From Maricurvus nonylphenolicus (GTDB taxonomy: Bacteria; Pseudomonadota; Gammaproteobacteria; Pseudomonadales; Cellvibrionaceae), in contig NZ_AP031498.1 of assembly GCF_042854845.1 (NCBI RefSeq), positions 4,092,001-4,156,000 on the forward strand: 64,000 bases of DNA, written 5' to 3'. A model generated the notes under the pieces. The model did no database searches, had not been told where the DNA came from, and saw nothing but the letters and a program-made list of their open reading frames with translations. Position 1 is the stretch's first letter. Each line of letters starts with the position of its first letter. The position numbers and the translations under genes were made by a program. Below, one piece after another: positions 43,075-52,601 of the stretch.

Positions 43075-43113
43075 AAAAGGGCGGCCTGCGATTATTACAC
43101 CACAGGTCGCCCG
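43075..43113 (-). terminator. Intrinsic terminator after the bc1 operon
   Basis: On the minus strand GGGCGACCTG pairs with CAGGCCGCCC across a 14-base loop, followed by TTTT, 20 bases past the cytochrome b/c1 stop. Confidence 0.7.
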
Positions 43114-43132
43114 ACATACCGAAAACGCAGAG

Positions 43133-45361
43133 TTAGTGGATATCTCTCCAGTACTCGCGGTTCAACAGGTATGTAAATACAAACAGTACCAGGATAAACA
43201 GCAGCACATAAACGCCCAGGCGCTCACGCTCTACCGCTACCGGCTCAGCGATGTACTCCAGGAAGTTCACCAGGTCGTATACGGCCTGATCGAATTCCTC
43301 GGTGCTCATAGAGCCCTTTACATCGCCAACTTGCAGACTGCCACACTCTTCGTTGATCAGCGGGTCACCCAGCTCATCACGCATTACTTTGCCGTGTGAA
43401 TCAATCTTGTCACCAGCAGCACACTCAGGCAGACCTTGCAGCTCCATCATCACGTGGGGCATACCAACCTTGTCGAACACCTTGTTGTTAACACCCGTTG
43501 GACGGGTGTCATCGGCGTAGAAGTTACGCAGGTAGGTGTACAACCACTCAGGGTTACGAGAACGAGCAACCAGAGTCAGGTCCGGAGGCGTAGCACCGAA
43601 CCAACCTTTAGAGGTTTTGGCGTCCATCGCAACGGTCATCAGATCACCGTATTTGTGGTCAGCACTAAAAACCAGGTTCTCCATCATATCCTTTTCAGGG
43701 ATACCCAGGTCATCCGCAACACGGTTGAAGCGGGAAAACTTGGCGGAGTGACAACCCATGCAGTAGTTAGTGAACCACTTGGCACCACGCTGCAGAGACT
43801 CTTTATCGGTCAGATCCGGCGTCATCTCATCACAAGGGATGGAACCACAGGCGAAAGCACCACCCGCAGCAACTGCTTTAATAGGCACAACAGTCAGGAT
43901 AACGAACAGCAGGAAGCCGCCCCATACCAAGTGCTTGCCCAGACCTTTGGATTGAACACGCTCTGGCTCTTGCTCTACACCGTCTTTGGCGGTTAACCAA
44001 GGGGTAACAGCAACAAAGACAGACAGCAGCAGACCAAACACAGTCAACACAACAGAGCTGTAAGCTACATCGGTGAAGAAGGTCAGGTACAACAACTGCA
44101 GACCCAGCAACAGGGAAATAATCACCTTCGGCAGGCTGGTCGGGTTGCTCTGCGGGTTAGAGAAGATCGGCATCTGAATAAAGAAGGCGAAGTAGTATAC
44201 GGTCGCCAGCTGAGACAGAATGGTACGCTCAGGCGTTGGGGATTTAACACCCAGGTAACCCAGTACCACGAACATGGCCGCGAACAGCATCAGTGATACG
44301 CGAGGCATAAAGCCTTTGTAACGCATCGACTTAACCGGGCTCTTATCCAGCCAAGGCAGAACGAACAGCACAGCAATTGCACCGCCCATGGCTACCAGAC
44401 CCAGGAACTTGGCGTTCAGTACAGAGCTGATATCGAAGGTTACCGCACGCAGTACCGCGTAGAACGGAGTGAAGTACCATACCGGCGCAATGTGCGGTGG
44501 CGTCTTCAGGCCATTCGCTTCTTCGAAGTTAGCGTACTCCAGGAAGAAACCGCCCATTTCTGGCATAAAGAAGATCACGAAACAGAACACAAACAGGAAG
44601 ACACTTACGCCAACCAGATCGTGAACGGTGTAGAACGGGTGGAAAGGTACGCCGTCTTTTGGAATACCGTTTTCGTCTTTGTTCTTCTTGATCTCAACGC
44701 CGTCCGGGTTGTTGGAACCCACTTCGTGCAAGGCCAGGATGTGCATGACAACCAGAGCCAGAATCACGATAGGCAGCGCAACAACGTGCAGGGAGAAGAA
44801 GCGGTTCAGGGTAGCACCGGAGATCAGGTAGTCACCACGGATCCATTCAACCAGTGCGTCACCGATGTAAGGAATCGCACCGAACAGGGATACAATTACC
44901 TGAGCCCCCCAGTAAGACATCTGACCCCATGGCAGCACGTAGCCCATAAAGGCTTCGGCCATCAGCGCCAGGTAGATAGTCATACCGAAGATCCACACCA
45001 GCTCACGTGGCGCCTTATAGGAACCGTACAGCAGGCCACGAAACATATGCAGGTAAACCACCACAAAGAAGGCCGAGGCCCCGGTGGAGTGCATATAGCG
45101 CAACAGCCATCCCCATTCCACATCACGCATGATGTATTCAACAGAGGCGAAAGCTTCTTCCGCGCTTGGGGTGTAACTCATGGTCAGCCAGATACCGGTC
45201 AGCAGCTGGTTAACCAGTACTAAGATCGACAGAACGCCGAAAAAGTACCAGAAGTTAAAGTTTTTCGGGGCGTAGTACTTGCCCATGTGGGTATCCCACG
45301 CGCGCACAACAGGCAGACGCGCATCAACCCAACCAATCAGATCGGTCATCCATTTATTCAT
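43133..45361 (-). CDS. Fused cytochrome b / cytochrome c1 of the bc1 complex
   Basis: A single 742-residue polypeptide holding both redox subunits of ubiquinol:cytochrome c reductase. Cytochrome b occupies about 1-410 (haem ligands in RYMHSTGASAFFVVVYLHMFRG and HVVALPIVILALVVMHILALHE, Qo motif region ahead of PPHIAPVWYF as PEMGG/PPH). Three to four further helices (about 395-510) link it to cytochrome c1 (about 515-742), whose haem site is FTNYCMGCHSAKFSRFN and which ends in the usual anchor LGVYVLLFILVLFVFTYLLNREYW. Most gammaproteobacteria have separate petB and petC; a fusion is known as fbcH in Bradyrhizobium, cleaved after synthesis. The Rieske gene is two bases upstream. Confidence 0.92.
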   Translation of the reverse strand: MNKWMTDLIGWVDARLPVVRAWDTHMGKYYAPKNFNFWYFFGVLSILVLVNQLLTGIWLTMSYTPSAEEAFASVEYIMRDVEWGWLLRYMHSTGASAFFVVVYLHMFRGLLYGSYKAPRELVWIFGMTIYLALMAEAFMGYVLPWGQMSYWGAQVIVSLFGAIPYIGDALVEWIRGDYLISGATLNRFFSLHVVALPIVILALVVMHILALHEVGSNNPDGVEIKKNKDENGIPKDGVPFHPFYTVHDLVGVSVFLFVFCFVIFFMPEMGGFFLEYANFEEANGLKTPPHIAPVWYFTPFYAVLRAVTFDISSVLNAKFLGLVAMGGAIAVLFVLPWLDKSPVKSMRYKGFMPRVSLMLFAAMFVVLGYLGVKSPTPERTILSQLATVYYFAFFIQMPIFSNPQSNPTSLPKVIISLLLGLQLLYLTFFTDVAYSSVVLTVFGLLLSVFVAVTPWLTAKDGVEQEPERVQSKGLGKHLVWGGFLLFVILTVVPIKAVAAGGAFACGSIPCDEMTPDLTDKESLQRGAKWFTNYCMGCHSAKFSRFNRVADDLGIPEKDMMENLVFSADHKYGDLMTVAMDAKTSKGWFGATPPDLTLVARSRNPEWLYTYLRNFYADDTRPTGVNNKVFDKVGMPHVMMELQGLPECAAGDKIDSHGKVMRDELGDPLINEECGSLQVGDVKGSMSTEEFDQAVYDLVNFLEYIAEPVAVERERLGVYVLLFILVLFVFTYLLNREYWRDIH

Positions 45362-45363
45362 GC

Positions 45364-45963
45364 TTAGGCCTCCTGATCCACGCCGATGACGATAATGCTG
45401 TCATTCTCATAGGAATGAGGCGGCACTTCGAGATTAACCGGCGCAGGTACACCTTTCAGTACACGACCTGCCAGGTCGAATTTGGAACCGTGACAAGGGC
45501 AGAAGAAGCCACCCAGCCACTCAGCACCGCCGAGATCTGCTGCGCCAACTTCAGGGCGGAACATCGGTGCACAACCCAGGTGAGTACACAGACCCAGTAG
45601 AACCAGGATCTCTTCCTTACCTTCGATGGCACGAGCAACGCCTGATACATATCCAGGTTGCTGCTGTTCGATAGACTCTGGGTCACGTACCTTGTCATTC
45701 ATTTTCTCAAGGTTGGCCAGAATCGTGTCATCACGACGAACGATGTAGACAGGTTTGCCACGCCATTCAACGGTGATCATTTGACCGGGTTCAAGCTTAC
45801 TGATGTTCGCTTTAACCGGCGCCCCTGCGGCTTTCGCCTTGGCACTTGGGTTCCAGGAACCCACGAAAGGAACTGCTGCGCCCACTGCACCGGCAGCACC
45901 TACAACCGAGGTAGCCGCGGTGAGGAAGCGGCGGCGCCCCTCATTTACTCCGCCATTGCTCAT
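45364..45963 (-). CDS. petA: Rieske iron-sulfur subunit of the bc1 complex
   Basis: A 199-residue ubiquinol-cytochrome c reductase iron-sulfur protein. Twin-arginine signal/anchor EGRRRFLTAATSVVGAAGAVGA at the N-terminus; the 2Fe-2S cluster is held by CTHLGC and CPCHGS, with the disulfide cysteines in the same motifs. It passes electrons from ubiquinol to cytochrome c1, encoded in the fused gene that follows after two bases. Confidence 0.96.
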   Translation of the reverse strand: MSNGGVNEGRRRFLTAATSVVGAAGAVGAAVPFVGSWNPSAKAKAAGAPVKANISKLEPGQMITVEWRGKPVYIVRRDDTILANLEKMNDKVRDPESIEQQQPGYVSGVARAIEGKEEILVLLGLCTHLGCAPMFRPEVGAADLGGAEWLGGFFCPCHGSKFDLAGRVLKGVPAPVNLEVPPHSYENDSIIVIGVDQEA

Positions 45964-46143
45964 GACGTTTTTCTCCCATAGCAGCGCTACTGAAAACAGT
46001 AACTAACTGAATTTCAAAGGTTTACGGTTGGTGATTTTGTTATGGTAAAAAATTTGGCACATATTAAAGAAGTTGCCCGGCGCTGACAAGGAGAGACCCC
46101 AGTGTTCACAGGGGTTTTAGCTGATTCGCGTCAAGGCAAGGGT

Positions 46144-46183
46144 AAAAAAAAGCCCAGACTGAAATCCAATCTGGGCATTTTTT
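46144..46183 (-). terminator. Intrinsic terminator after rpsI
   Basis: AAAAAAAAGCCCAGA and TCTGGGCATTTTTT form an 8-bp stem with flanking A/T tracts, about 50 bases past the rpsI stop. Confidence 0.85.
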
Positions 46184-46233
46184 GAACATTAACTTCTTTA
46201 TGCTGTAGCAAAGACCACAACAAAGACCAGAAA

Positions 46234-46626
46234 TTAACGTTTTGAGAATTGTGGCTTCTTACGTGCTTTACGCAGACCCACTTTCTTACGCTCAACTTCA
46301 CGTGCGTCACGAGTAACGTAACCTTCAGCACGCAGTGCAGGACGCAGAGATTCGTCGTACTGCATCAGAGCTCGAGTCAGACCGTGACGGATAGCACCCG
46401 CCTGACCGAAGCTACCACCACCTTTAACAGTGATTTTAACGTCGAACTTGTCGGTCATTTCAACCAGCTCAAGTGGCTGACGTACGATCATACGAGCAAC
46501 TTCACGACCGAAGTATTCGTCCAGAGTACGACCGTTAATAGAAATAGAACCTTCGCCCTGAGTAATGAATACACGAGCGGTTGAGGTTTTACGGCGACCA
46601 GTACCGTAGTATTGAGTAGCTGCCAT
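46234..46626 (-). CDS. rpsI: 30S ribosomal protein S9
   Basis: 130 residues, the normal length. YYGTGRRKTSTARVF and the basic tail GLRKARKKPQFSKR, whose last Lys-Arg reaches the P-site tRNA, are diagnostic. Downstream of rplM with a 15-base gap, the universal rplM-rpsI operon. Confidence 0.98.
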   Translation of the reverse strand: MAATQYYGTGRRKTSTARVFITQGEGSISINGRTLDEYFGREVARMIVRQPLELVEMTDKFDVKITVKGGGSFGQAGAIRHGLTRALMQYDESLRPALRAEGYVTRDAREVERKKVGLRKARKKPQFSKR

Positions 46627-46641
46627 TGTTATCCGCTCCGA

Positions 46642-47070
46642 TTAGATATTCAGTTCTTTAGGCTGTTGAGCAGCATGTGGATGCTCGGTACCAGCGTAAA
46701 CTTTCAGTTTTTTGAACATAGCGCGACCCAGAGGACCTTTAGGCAGCATGCCTTTAACAGCGCTCTGAATAGTGCGCTCAGGAGCCTTCTCGATCAGCTT
46801 TTCGAAGCTAATGGACTTCAGACCACCAGGGTAGCCAGTGTGGCTGTGGTAGATCTTGTCTTTGGCCTTGTTACCAGTCACGTGTACTTTCTCAGCGTTG
46901 ATTACAACGATGTAATCGCCAGTGTCTACGTGAGGGGTGTATTCGGGCTTGTGCTTACCGCGCAGGCGGCTGGCGATCTCAGCGGCCATACGACCCAGAG
47001 TTTTGCCTTCAGCATCAACCACGTACCAGTCTTGCTGGACTGATCCGGGCTTGGCAGAAATAGTCTTCAT
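46642..47070 (-). CDS. rplM: 50S ribosomal protein L13
   Basis: 142 residues, the normal length. WYVVDAEGKTLGRMAAEIASRLRGKHKPEYTPHVDTGDYIVVINAEK and the ending AGTEHPHAAQQPKELNI region are typical L13 sequence (only landmarks quoted). First gene of the rplM-rpsI operon; the leader lies between 47071 and the ZapE stop. Confidence 0.98.
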   Translation of the reverse strand: MKTISAKPGSVQQDWYVVDAEGKTLGRMAAEIASRLRGKHKPEYTPHVDTGDYIVVINAEKVHVTGNKAKDKIYHSHTGYPGGLKSISFEKLIEKAPERTIQSAVKGMLPKGPLGRAMFKKLKVYAGTEHPHAAQQPKELNI

Positions 47071-47272
47071 GTTGTATTTGCCTATAAATTAACGGCACCT
47101 GTGTATTTGTAGTTGGCGCCTAATCAATGTGTTTCAAAATTGTGCAAAATCGCTTGATGGCATAACCCATCAACAAAGCCGTTTGGGACACTGTTCAAGA
47201 CAGGCACTAAAACGGAGCGCGGATTCTATAGGTTTTGATGGGGAGATTCAAGGATTTAAAGGAATTGTACAG

Positions 47273-47303
47273 ATGGGGTCTGACCCTGCGGGTCAGACCC
47301 CAT
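47273..47303. repeat. GGGGTCTGACCC palindrome, copy 3
   Basis: ATGGGGTCTGACCC and GGGTCAGACCCCAT are perfect 14-base arms around TGC, six bases beyond the zapE stop at 47309. Confidence 0.85.
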
Positions 47304-47308
47304 TTAAA

Positions 47309-48427
47309 TCACGGTCTATGCGGCTCTGCCAGATACTCCTGACTCTGCATCTCCAGCAGTCGACTGGTCGTCCGCTCAAACTCAAAATTCAGCTTGCCGC
47401 CCGAGTAGATACTCTCCAGCGGCTTCTCGGCAGAGACCACCAGCTTGACGTTGCGGTCGTAGAACTCATCGACCATATTGATAAAACGCCGGGCCTGATC
47501 ATCGGTTTCGCGGCCTAATTCCGGGATATTGGCCACCAGTACCGCGTGGAACTCCTTAGCCAGCTCAATATAATCATTCTGGGAACGGGGGCCATCACAG
47601 AGGGCCATAAAGTCAAACCAGACCACGTCTTCTGCCTCAAAACGGGCCTGAATCGGGCGCCCCTCTACCTCAACGTCGACATTGGCCCGGATCTCCTCTT
47701 TATCCGGCACCAGGCTTTCAAAGCTCTTCAGCAGGCTGGCATCGGCGGCATCATCCAGCGGGCAGTGGTACAGCTCCGCCTGTTCCAGGGCCCGCAGACG
47801 GTAGTCGGTACCACCATCTACATTAACGACCAGGGTGTATTTATTGAGCATATCGATGGCTGGCAGGAAGCGAGCCCGCTGTAAACCATCCTTATAGAGC
47901 CCGTCAGGCACAATATTGGAGGTCGCCACCAGACTCACGCCACGGTTAAACAAGCCCTGCAGCAGAGTCGAGAGGATCATGGCATCGGTGATATCGGAGA
48001 CGAAAAACTCATCAAAGCAGATCACCCTTGCCTCATCGGCAATACGATCAGCAACAATCTCCAGCGGGTTCTTCTCATTCTCCAGGGTACGCAGCTCCTG
48101 GTGAACCCGGCGCATAAAGCGGTGGAAATGGGCACGCATCTTCTGTGGGAATGGCAGACTCTCGTAAAAGTTGTCCATCAGGTAGGTCTTGCCACGGCCT
48201 ACGCCCCCCCAGAAATACAGGCCTTTGACCGGTTCTTTGGTCTTTTTGCCCTGCCCCAGCAGAGATTTCAGCCAGCTCTTTTTAGCCGCTTTCTCCTGCT
48301 CATAGTCCGCCACCAGGGCATCATAGAGCTTTTGCAGGTGACCAACGGCCTCCTCTTGAGCAGCATCGTAATTAAAACCTTCACGTTCCAGGTCGCGCTT
48401 ATAGCGCTCAACAGGCGTCATATTCAT
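47309..48427 (-). CDS. zapE: AFG1-family ATPase, cell division protein ZapE
   Basis: A 372-residue AFG1-like ATPase (E. coli ZapE 375 residues). Walker A in GGVGRGKTYLMDNFY, Walker B in VICFDEFFVSDITDA, and FHRFMRRVHQEL/LVATSNIVPDGLYKDGLQR are family signatures. ZapE modulates FtsZ-ring stability under stress. Start MNMTPVERY at 48427 matches family length; the longer frame upstream is not supported. Confidence 0.95.
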   Translation of the reverse strand: MNMTPVERYKRDLEREGFNYDAAQEEAVGHLQKLYDALVADYEQEKAAKKSWLKSLLGQGKKTKEPVKGLYFWGGVGRGKTYLMDNFYESLPFPQKMRAHFHRFMRRVHQELRTLENEKNPLEIVADRIADEARVICFDEFFVSDITDAMILSTLLQGLFNRGVSLVATSNIVPDGLYKDGLQRARFLPAIDMLNKYTLVVNVDGGTDYRLRALEQAELYHCPLDDAADASLLKSFESLVPDKEEIRANVDVEVEGRPIQARFEAEDVVWFDFMALCDGPRSQNDYIELAKEFHAVLVANIPELGRETDDQARRFINMVDEFYDRNVKLVVSAEKPLESIYSGGKLNFEFERTTSRLLEMQSQEYLAEPHRP

Positions 48428-48710
48428 GAGAATTTGGGGATCTAGGGCAATAAACGGCGCACACTTTAGCGATGCAGAGCCAACCAATCAAGTCGACGTC
48501 ATCAGCCTGTCAAACCCAGCTGCTAGCCTGGTGCGGCATAGAACTCGGTCACAGACTCGAGCCATAGCAGGCAGAAAAAGATTATTTTTATGCCACTTAG
48601 CCGAAAACCATTATAATAATGGTAGAGTTTAATAACGCCGCCCGATCAAGGAATGTCGGTCTGCGGTTTAAAGATGTATACAGAAGCTCGAAACGAGTTA
48701 AGGAGACCCC

Positions 48711-49175
48711 GTGTTTGAACTCAGTACCCTGATTGCCACTGGTGTAGCTGGCCTGGTCGGTGGTTGTGTTATCGGCGCCCTGCTGGCCCGTACCATGCAC
48801 CCGCAAGAACAACAAAACCGTGAGCTGGAAACCCGCCTGCAGCAAGCCGAAGAAAAGCTGAATGACTACCAGCATGAAGTGACCGAGCACTTTGCCGAAA
48901 CCTCGCAGCTGGTTAACAACCTGACTCAGAGCTACAAAGAAGTGCATGAGTTTCTGGCCAATGGCGCCCTGAAGCTGACCAATCCGGATATCAGCCGTCA
49001 GATCATTGAAGCCGGTGACGGTAAACTGATTTCCCGCGATAAAGTCAGCGAAGAAGAATCGCCCGCTGAACCACCTCGCGACTGGGCACCAAAAGAACCC
49101 GGTGAAACCGGTCAGTTGAGCGAAGAATTCGGGTTGGAAAAAGAAGAAACTCCACCTACCGCACAAGCCAGCTGA
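48711..49175 (+). CDS. zapG: ZapG/YhcB (DUF1043) cell-envelope division protein
   Basis: A 154-residue protein with one N-terminal membrane helix (about 6-26, GVAGLVGGCVIGALLA) and a coiled coil (about 33-80, rich in Q/E/L), then a disordered acidic tail. This matches YhcB, which links division and envelope growth in E. coli. The start is a GTG with AAGGAG at the right distance. It is divergent from zapE. Confidence 0.9.
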   Translation: MFELSTLIATGVAGLVGGCVIGALLARTMHPQEQQNRELETRLQQAEEKLNDYQHEVTEHFAETSQLVNNLTQSYKEVHEFLANGALKLTNPDISRQIIEAGDGKLISRDKVSEEESPAEPPRDWAPKEPGETGQLSEEFGLEKEETPPTAQAS

Positions 49176-49197
49176 TTCGACCCTCGGATTCAACTAA

Positions 49198-49232
49198 GCG
49201 CCGGTAACACTTACCTAATTACCGGCGCCTTT
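49198..49232 (+). terminator. Intrinsic terminator after zapG
   Basis: GCGCCGGTAA pairs perfectly with TTACCGGCGC across 11 bases, followed by CTTTC. Confidence 0.75.
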
Positions 49233-49345
49233 CACGTATTACTCCCGCAAATTTCACGCTAAAGACGTCCCGCTATCTTCAGGCACAGCATTTTCCTATA
49301 ATAGCTATTCTGTTTTCAGACTGATCGACAATACGGAGTGTCGCT

Positions 49346-50515
49346 GTGCCGTTAGGACGTAAACTATCACGCTTCCTGCAATATGCAGGTTGGCCCACCC
49401 TGACAGGCCTGCTGTTAGGCGCAGTTGTGATATTACTGCTGCCACACTACACCAATGATCAGTCTTCCATACCGGGTCTGGAAAACATCAGTTTAGGCAA
49501 TTTATCGCCACGCAGTGATTGGGAGGGTCGTACCTCCTATGCCGATGCTGTGCGCCAAGCCGCGCCTGCGGTTGTTAATATCTACACTCGCAAAAAGCTA
49601 AAGCGCCGCCGCCACCCTTTATTCGACGACCCACTGTTTCGACATTTCTTTAACAATTCCAACCTGCCCCAACAGGAACGCATGCAGTCGGCGTTGGGAT
49701 CGGGGGTTATTATTCAGGACGATGGTTATATCCTCACCAACAACCATGTGATTGATGGTGCCGATGAAATCGTTGTACTGACTCGCGGCGGCCGTGAAGC
49801 ACAAGCCAAACTCATTGGCACCGACCCGGAAAGTGATCTCGCGGTTTTAAAAGTGGAACTCGACAATCTCACCAGTATTACCATTGGCAATCCGGATGCA
49901 GCAAGAATCGGCGATGTGGTACTGGCAATTGGTAACCCGTTTGGCGTTGGCCAAACGGTAACCCAGGGCATTATCAGTGCAACTGGCCGCTTTGGGCTCA
50001 ACCTGAATACCTACGAAGATTTTTTGCAAACCGATGCGGCCATTAATCCCGGTAATTCCGGCGGTGCGCTGATTGATGCCTACGGCAACTTACTGGGTAT
50101 CAATACGGCAATTTATGATCAAACCGGATTTTCTGTCGGCATTGGTTTTGCCATTCCCGCTGATACTGCACTGCAGGTAATGAAGGACCTTGTCGAACAC
50201 GGTCAGGTTATTCGCGGCTGGCTGGGCATTGAAGCACAACAATTATCCCCGCAACTCGCCAAGTCCTTTAATATTGAAGTCACCAACGGTGTGGTGATTA
50301 CCGCGATTTACAATAATGGTCCCGCCCATCGTGCCGGATTACGTCCAGGCGATGTCATTACCCATATCAATAAGCAGCCGATTGGTGATGGCCGTCGCGG
50401 CATGAATCAAATTGCCTATACACGCCCCGGCACACAAGTATCCGTTTATGTCTTGCGCAACGGTCAACCACAAACCATTGTTGCAACCATTGGCAGTAAA
50501 CCTGTTTCAAGTTAA
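49346..50515 (+). CDS. degS: DegS/AlgW-type periplasmic serine protease
   Basis: A 389-residue HtrA-family protease anchored by one N-terminal helix (about 16-34). The catalytic triad is His134 (TNNHVIDGA), Asp164 (ESDLAVLK) and Ser238 (NPGNSGGALID); one PDZ domain covers about 290-380 (GVVITAIYNNGPAHRAGLRPGDVI). A single PDZ and a membrane anchor fit DegS/AlgW, which start the cleavage of anti-sigma factor RseA/MucA upon misfolding of outer-membrane proteins, rather than two-PDZ DegP/DegQ. GTG start with GGAG upstream. Confidence 0.92.
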   Translation: MPLGRKLSRFLQYAGWPTLTGLLLGAVVILLLPHYTNDQSSIPGLENISLGNLSPRSDWEGRTSYADAVRQAAPAVVNIYTRKKLKRRRHPLFDDPLFRHFFNNSNLPQQERMQSALGSGVIIQDDGYILTNNHVIDGADEIVVLTRGGREAQAKLIGTDPESDLAVLKVELDNLTSITIGNPDAARIGDVVLAIGNPFGVGQTVTQGIISATGRFGLNLNTYEDFLQTDAAINPGNSGGALIDAYGNLLGINTAIYDQTGFSVGIGFAIPADTALQVMKDLVEHGQVIRGWLGIEAQQLSPQLAKSFNIEVTNGVVITAIYNNGPAHRAGLRPGDVITHINKQPIGDGRRGMNQIAYTRPGTQVSVYVLRNGQPQTIVATIGSKPVSS

Positions 50516-50694
50516 TAACAATCCCCTTGTCGCTTTTTACATCCAACTGCTCATAACCCTGTCGCTGCTAATAAGAGATAAAAATAAAAAAAAGCCTTGC
50601 CCCCAAGCCTCACCATCTATACTCAAAATATCCCCGCAGGTTAGACACTTAGAAAGACTTCCGGTAACGAGGTAACCACTGGAGAGCTGGTTTT

Positions 50695-52023
50695 ATGTCT
50701 GAAATACCGCGAAAGTTGGCCATCTACGATGCCAATCATCACGATAAAACTCCGGAACTACCGGTGTGTAATCAATGGCAACTTATCCAGTGTGATCATC
50801 ACAACGCCTTAACAGAACATCACGATTGTGGTGTTGGCATTGCCTATTTAGCCGGCGCCAGTAAAGACGAGATTCAAGCCAGTGATGAATTCTTCTACGC
50901 CAATGACTGGTTACACTGGATTGCCATCATTGATCGTCAACAAATTAACTGGAACGTCGTCATCCATTTTATTACCCAACACTGTTACGACTATCATACG
51001 CTACCCTTCTATAGCAGCCAGCAATTGGAAGCAGCGATTGGTCATGCCCACGGCATGCATTTACTTCAACAATGCGATCAATACGAGCACAACAACAGCT
51101 TCAATGAGATGGTTGCCACCAGCAATATTATGCTGCAACTTTTTCAAACTATTCGCCGGGTATCCCCTGTCGATGCCCCCGTATTAATTACTGGCCCCAG
51201 CGGCACAGGTAAGGAATTGGTTGCCAAAGCTATTCACCAACGTTCGCAACACCATAAAGGCCCTTTTATTGCCGTCAACTGCGGTGCGATTCCTGAAAAC
51301 CTGCTGGAATCAGAATTATTTGGTCACACCAAAGGCGCATTTACCGGTGCCAGCCGCCATAAAATTGGCCGTATCGAAGCGGCAGCAGGCGGCACCTTAT
51401 TACTTGACGAAATCAGTGAATTACCCCAAGAACACCAAGTAAAGATTCTGCGTTTTTTGCAGGAAGGCACTATCGACCCTATCGGCGCTGTTGAATCCCA
51501 CAAAGTGAATACTCGGGTAATTGCAGCCACTAATAAATCATTGCAGGAAGAAGTGGATAAGGGGTTATTTCGCGCAGATTTATTCTACCGCTTAAACGTA
51601 CTATCACTGGATGTTCCCGCATTGAATCAACGCGGTGAAGATATAGAACTATTAGCAAAATATTATTTAGAAAAATTCCGTGCCGATAGCCAAGGTGATA
51701 TCCGCGGTTTCAGCCGCGATGCCCTGCAAGCTTTACGTCAATATGAATGGCCCGGCAATGTTCGCGAACTGATAAACCGGGTAAGACGCGCCCTGGTTAT
51801 GTGTAATGGCCGCTGGATTGGCCCTGAAGACCTCGGTATTGGTTTAAGTCTAAATACTATGGACCTACTGCCTTTGGAAAAGGTACGCGAACAGGCGGAA
51901 CAACAAGCCCTAACCAACACGCTACAAAAAACCGGGCACAATGTCAGCGAGACAGCCCGTAAGCTGGGTGTGTCACGCATGACCTGCTACCGCTTAATTG
52001 ATAAGTACAACCTGATGCAATAA
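50695..52023 (+). CDS. Sigma-54-dependent transcriptional activator (VpsR-like)
   Basis: A 442-residue bacterial enhancer-binding protein. The N-terminal region (about 1-135) lacks receiver phospho-aspartate hallmarks and resembles the VpsR N-terminus. The AAA+ domain has Walker A GPSGTGKE from residue 167, the sigma-54 contact loop GAFTGA at 214-219, and Walker B GTLLLDEI. A Fis-type helix-turn-helix ends the protein (VSETARKLGVSRMTCYRLIDKY). VpsR-type regulators control exopolysaccharide or biofilm genes with cyclic-di-GMP; the nearby Tad locus is a possible target, which is inference. Confidence 0.9.
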   Translation: MSEIPRKLAIYDANHHDKTPELPVCNQWQLIQCDHHNALTEHHDCGVGIAYLAGASKDEIQASDEFFYANDWLHWIAIIDRQQINWNVVIHFITQHCYDYHTLPFYSSQQLEAAIGHAHGMHLLQQCDQYEHNNSFNEMVATSNIMLQLFQTIRRVSPVDAPVLITGPSGTGKELVAKAIHQRSQHHKGPFIAVNCGAIPENLLESELFGHTKGAFTGASRHKIGRIEAAAGGTLLLDEISELPQEHQVKILRFLQEGTIDPIGAVESHKVNTRVIAATNKSLQEEVDKGLFRADLFYRLNVLSLDVPALNQRGEDIELLAKYYLEKFRADSQGDIRGFSRDALQALRQYEWPGNVRELINRVRRALVMCNGRWIGPEDLGIGLSLNTMDLLPLEKVREQAEQQALTNTLQKTGHNVSETARKLGVSRMTCYRLIDKYNLMQ

Positions 52024-52343
52024 CCAACTGCTGATTTAAAACGTCACTCGGTGTCGCATGTCAGTGACACCTTATACACGCTCCGCTAACTTATTGAATT
52101 ACGATAACTTTCTCAGCCAAAACCTGATCCAGGCGAATAAATCGATATTCTTTTGTTAACCTGCGGAGACAGGTTAGTTGTCATATAGCCAATATTTCCA
52201 TCTAAATCACCCGTAAACTCAATAAGTTCAATGCTCCAACAATAGGCACTGTTTATGCATAGTATTTATAGAATACTTTCATGAATAGTTTATGGATAAG
52301 TTTTCCACAATTCTCACAGGTAGATAACTCATCTAATCACTCC
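52024..52343. other. Intergenic stretch, 320 bases, nothing recognised
   Basis: AT-rich. A GGTGTC/GACACC dyad near 52051-52074 is the only structure seen; no T run follows it. Confidence 0.4.
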
Positions 52344-52592
52344 ATGGCCGTTAAGAAAAGACCTCGCGTAAAAGTACATCTTTGGGATGAAGATAAAGGC
52401 GAGGCTGAATATCGGGACAGAAAGGACAAGCCCAAGGATAGACTGGACACTGCTGATAGCGATGAAGAATCAGCGGCAGAGGAGACTGATTTCGAAAATC
52501 ACATGCAGGAACCAGAGCCAACACCAGAAAGTATCGGCCAGAAACTTAAACGCTTCTTAAGGGAAAACGGATTACTCCCCCCCAAGAAATGA
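52344..52592 (+). CDS. Small highly charged protein, unknown function
   Basis: 82 residues, basic at both ends (AVKKRPRVKVHLWDEDKGE; KLKRFLRENGLLPPKK) and acidic in the middle (DTADSDEESAAEETDFE). Probably largely disordered. The start at 52344 is preferred to one at 52281 from the sudden change to charged, codon-like sequence, but no ribosome binding site supports it. It is convergent with the TPR gene. Confidence 0.5.
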   Translation: MAVKKRPRVKVHLWDEDKGEAEYRDRKDKPKDRLDTADSDEESAAEETDFENHMQEPEPTPESIGQKLKRFLRENGLLPPKK

Positions 52593-52601
52593 CCATCCTA
52601 T

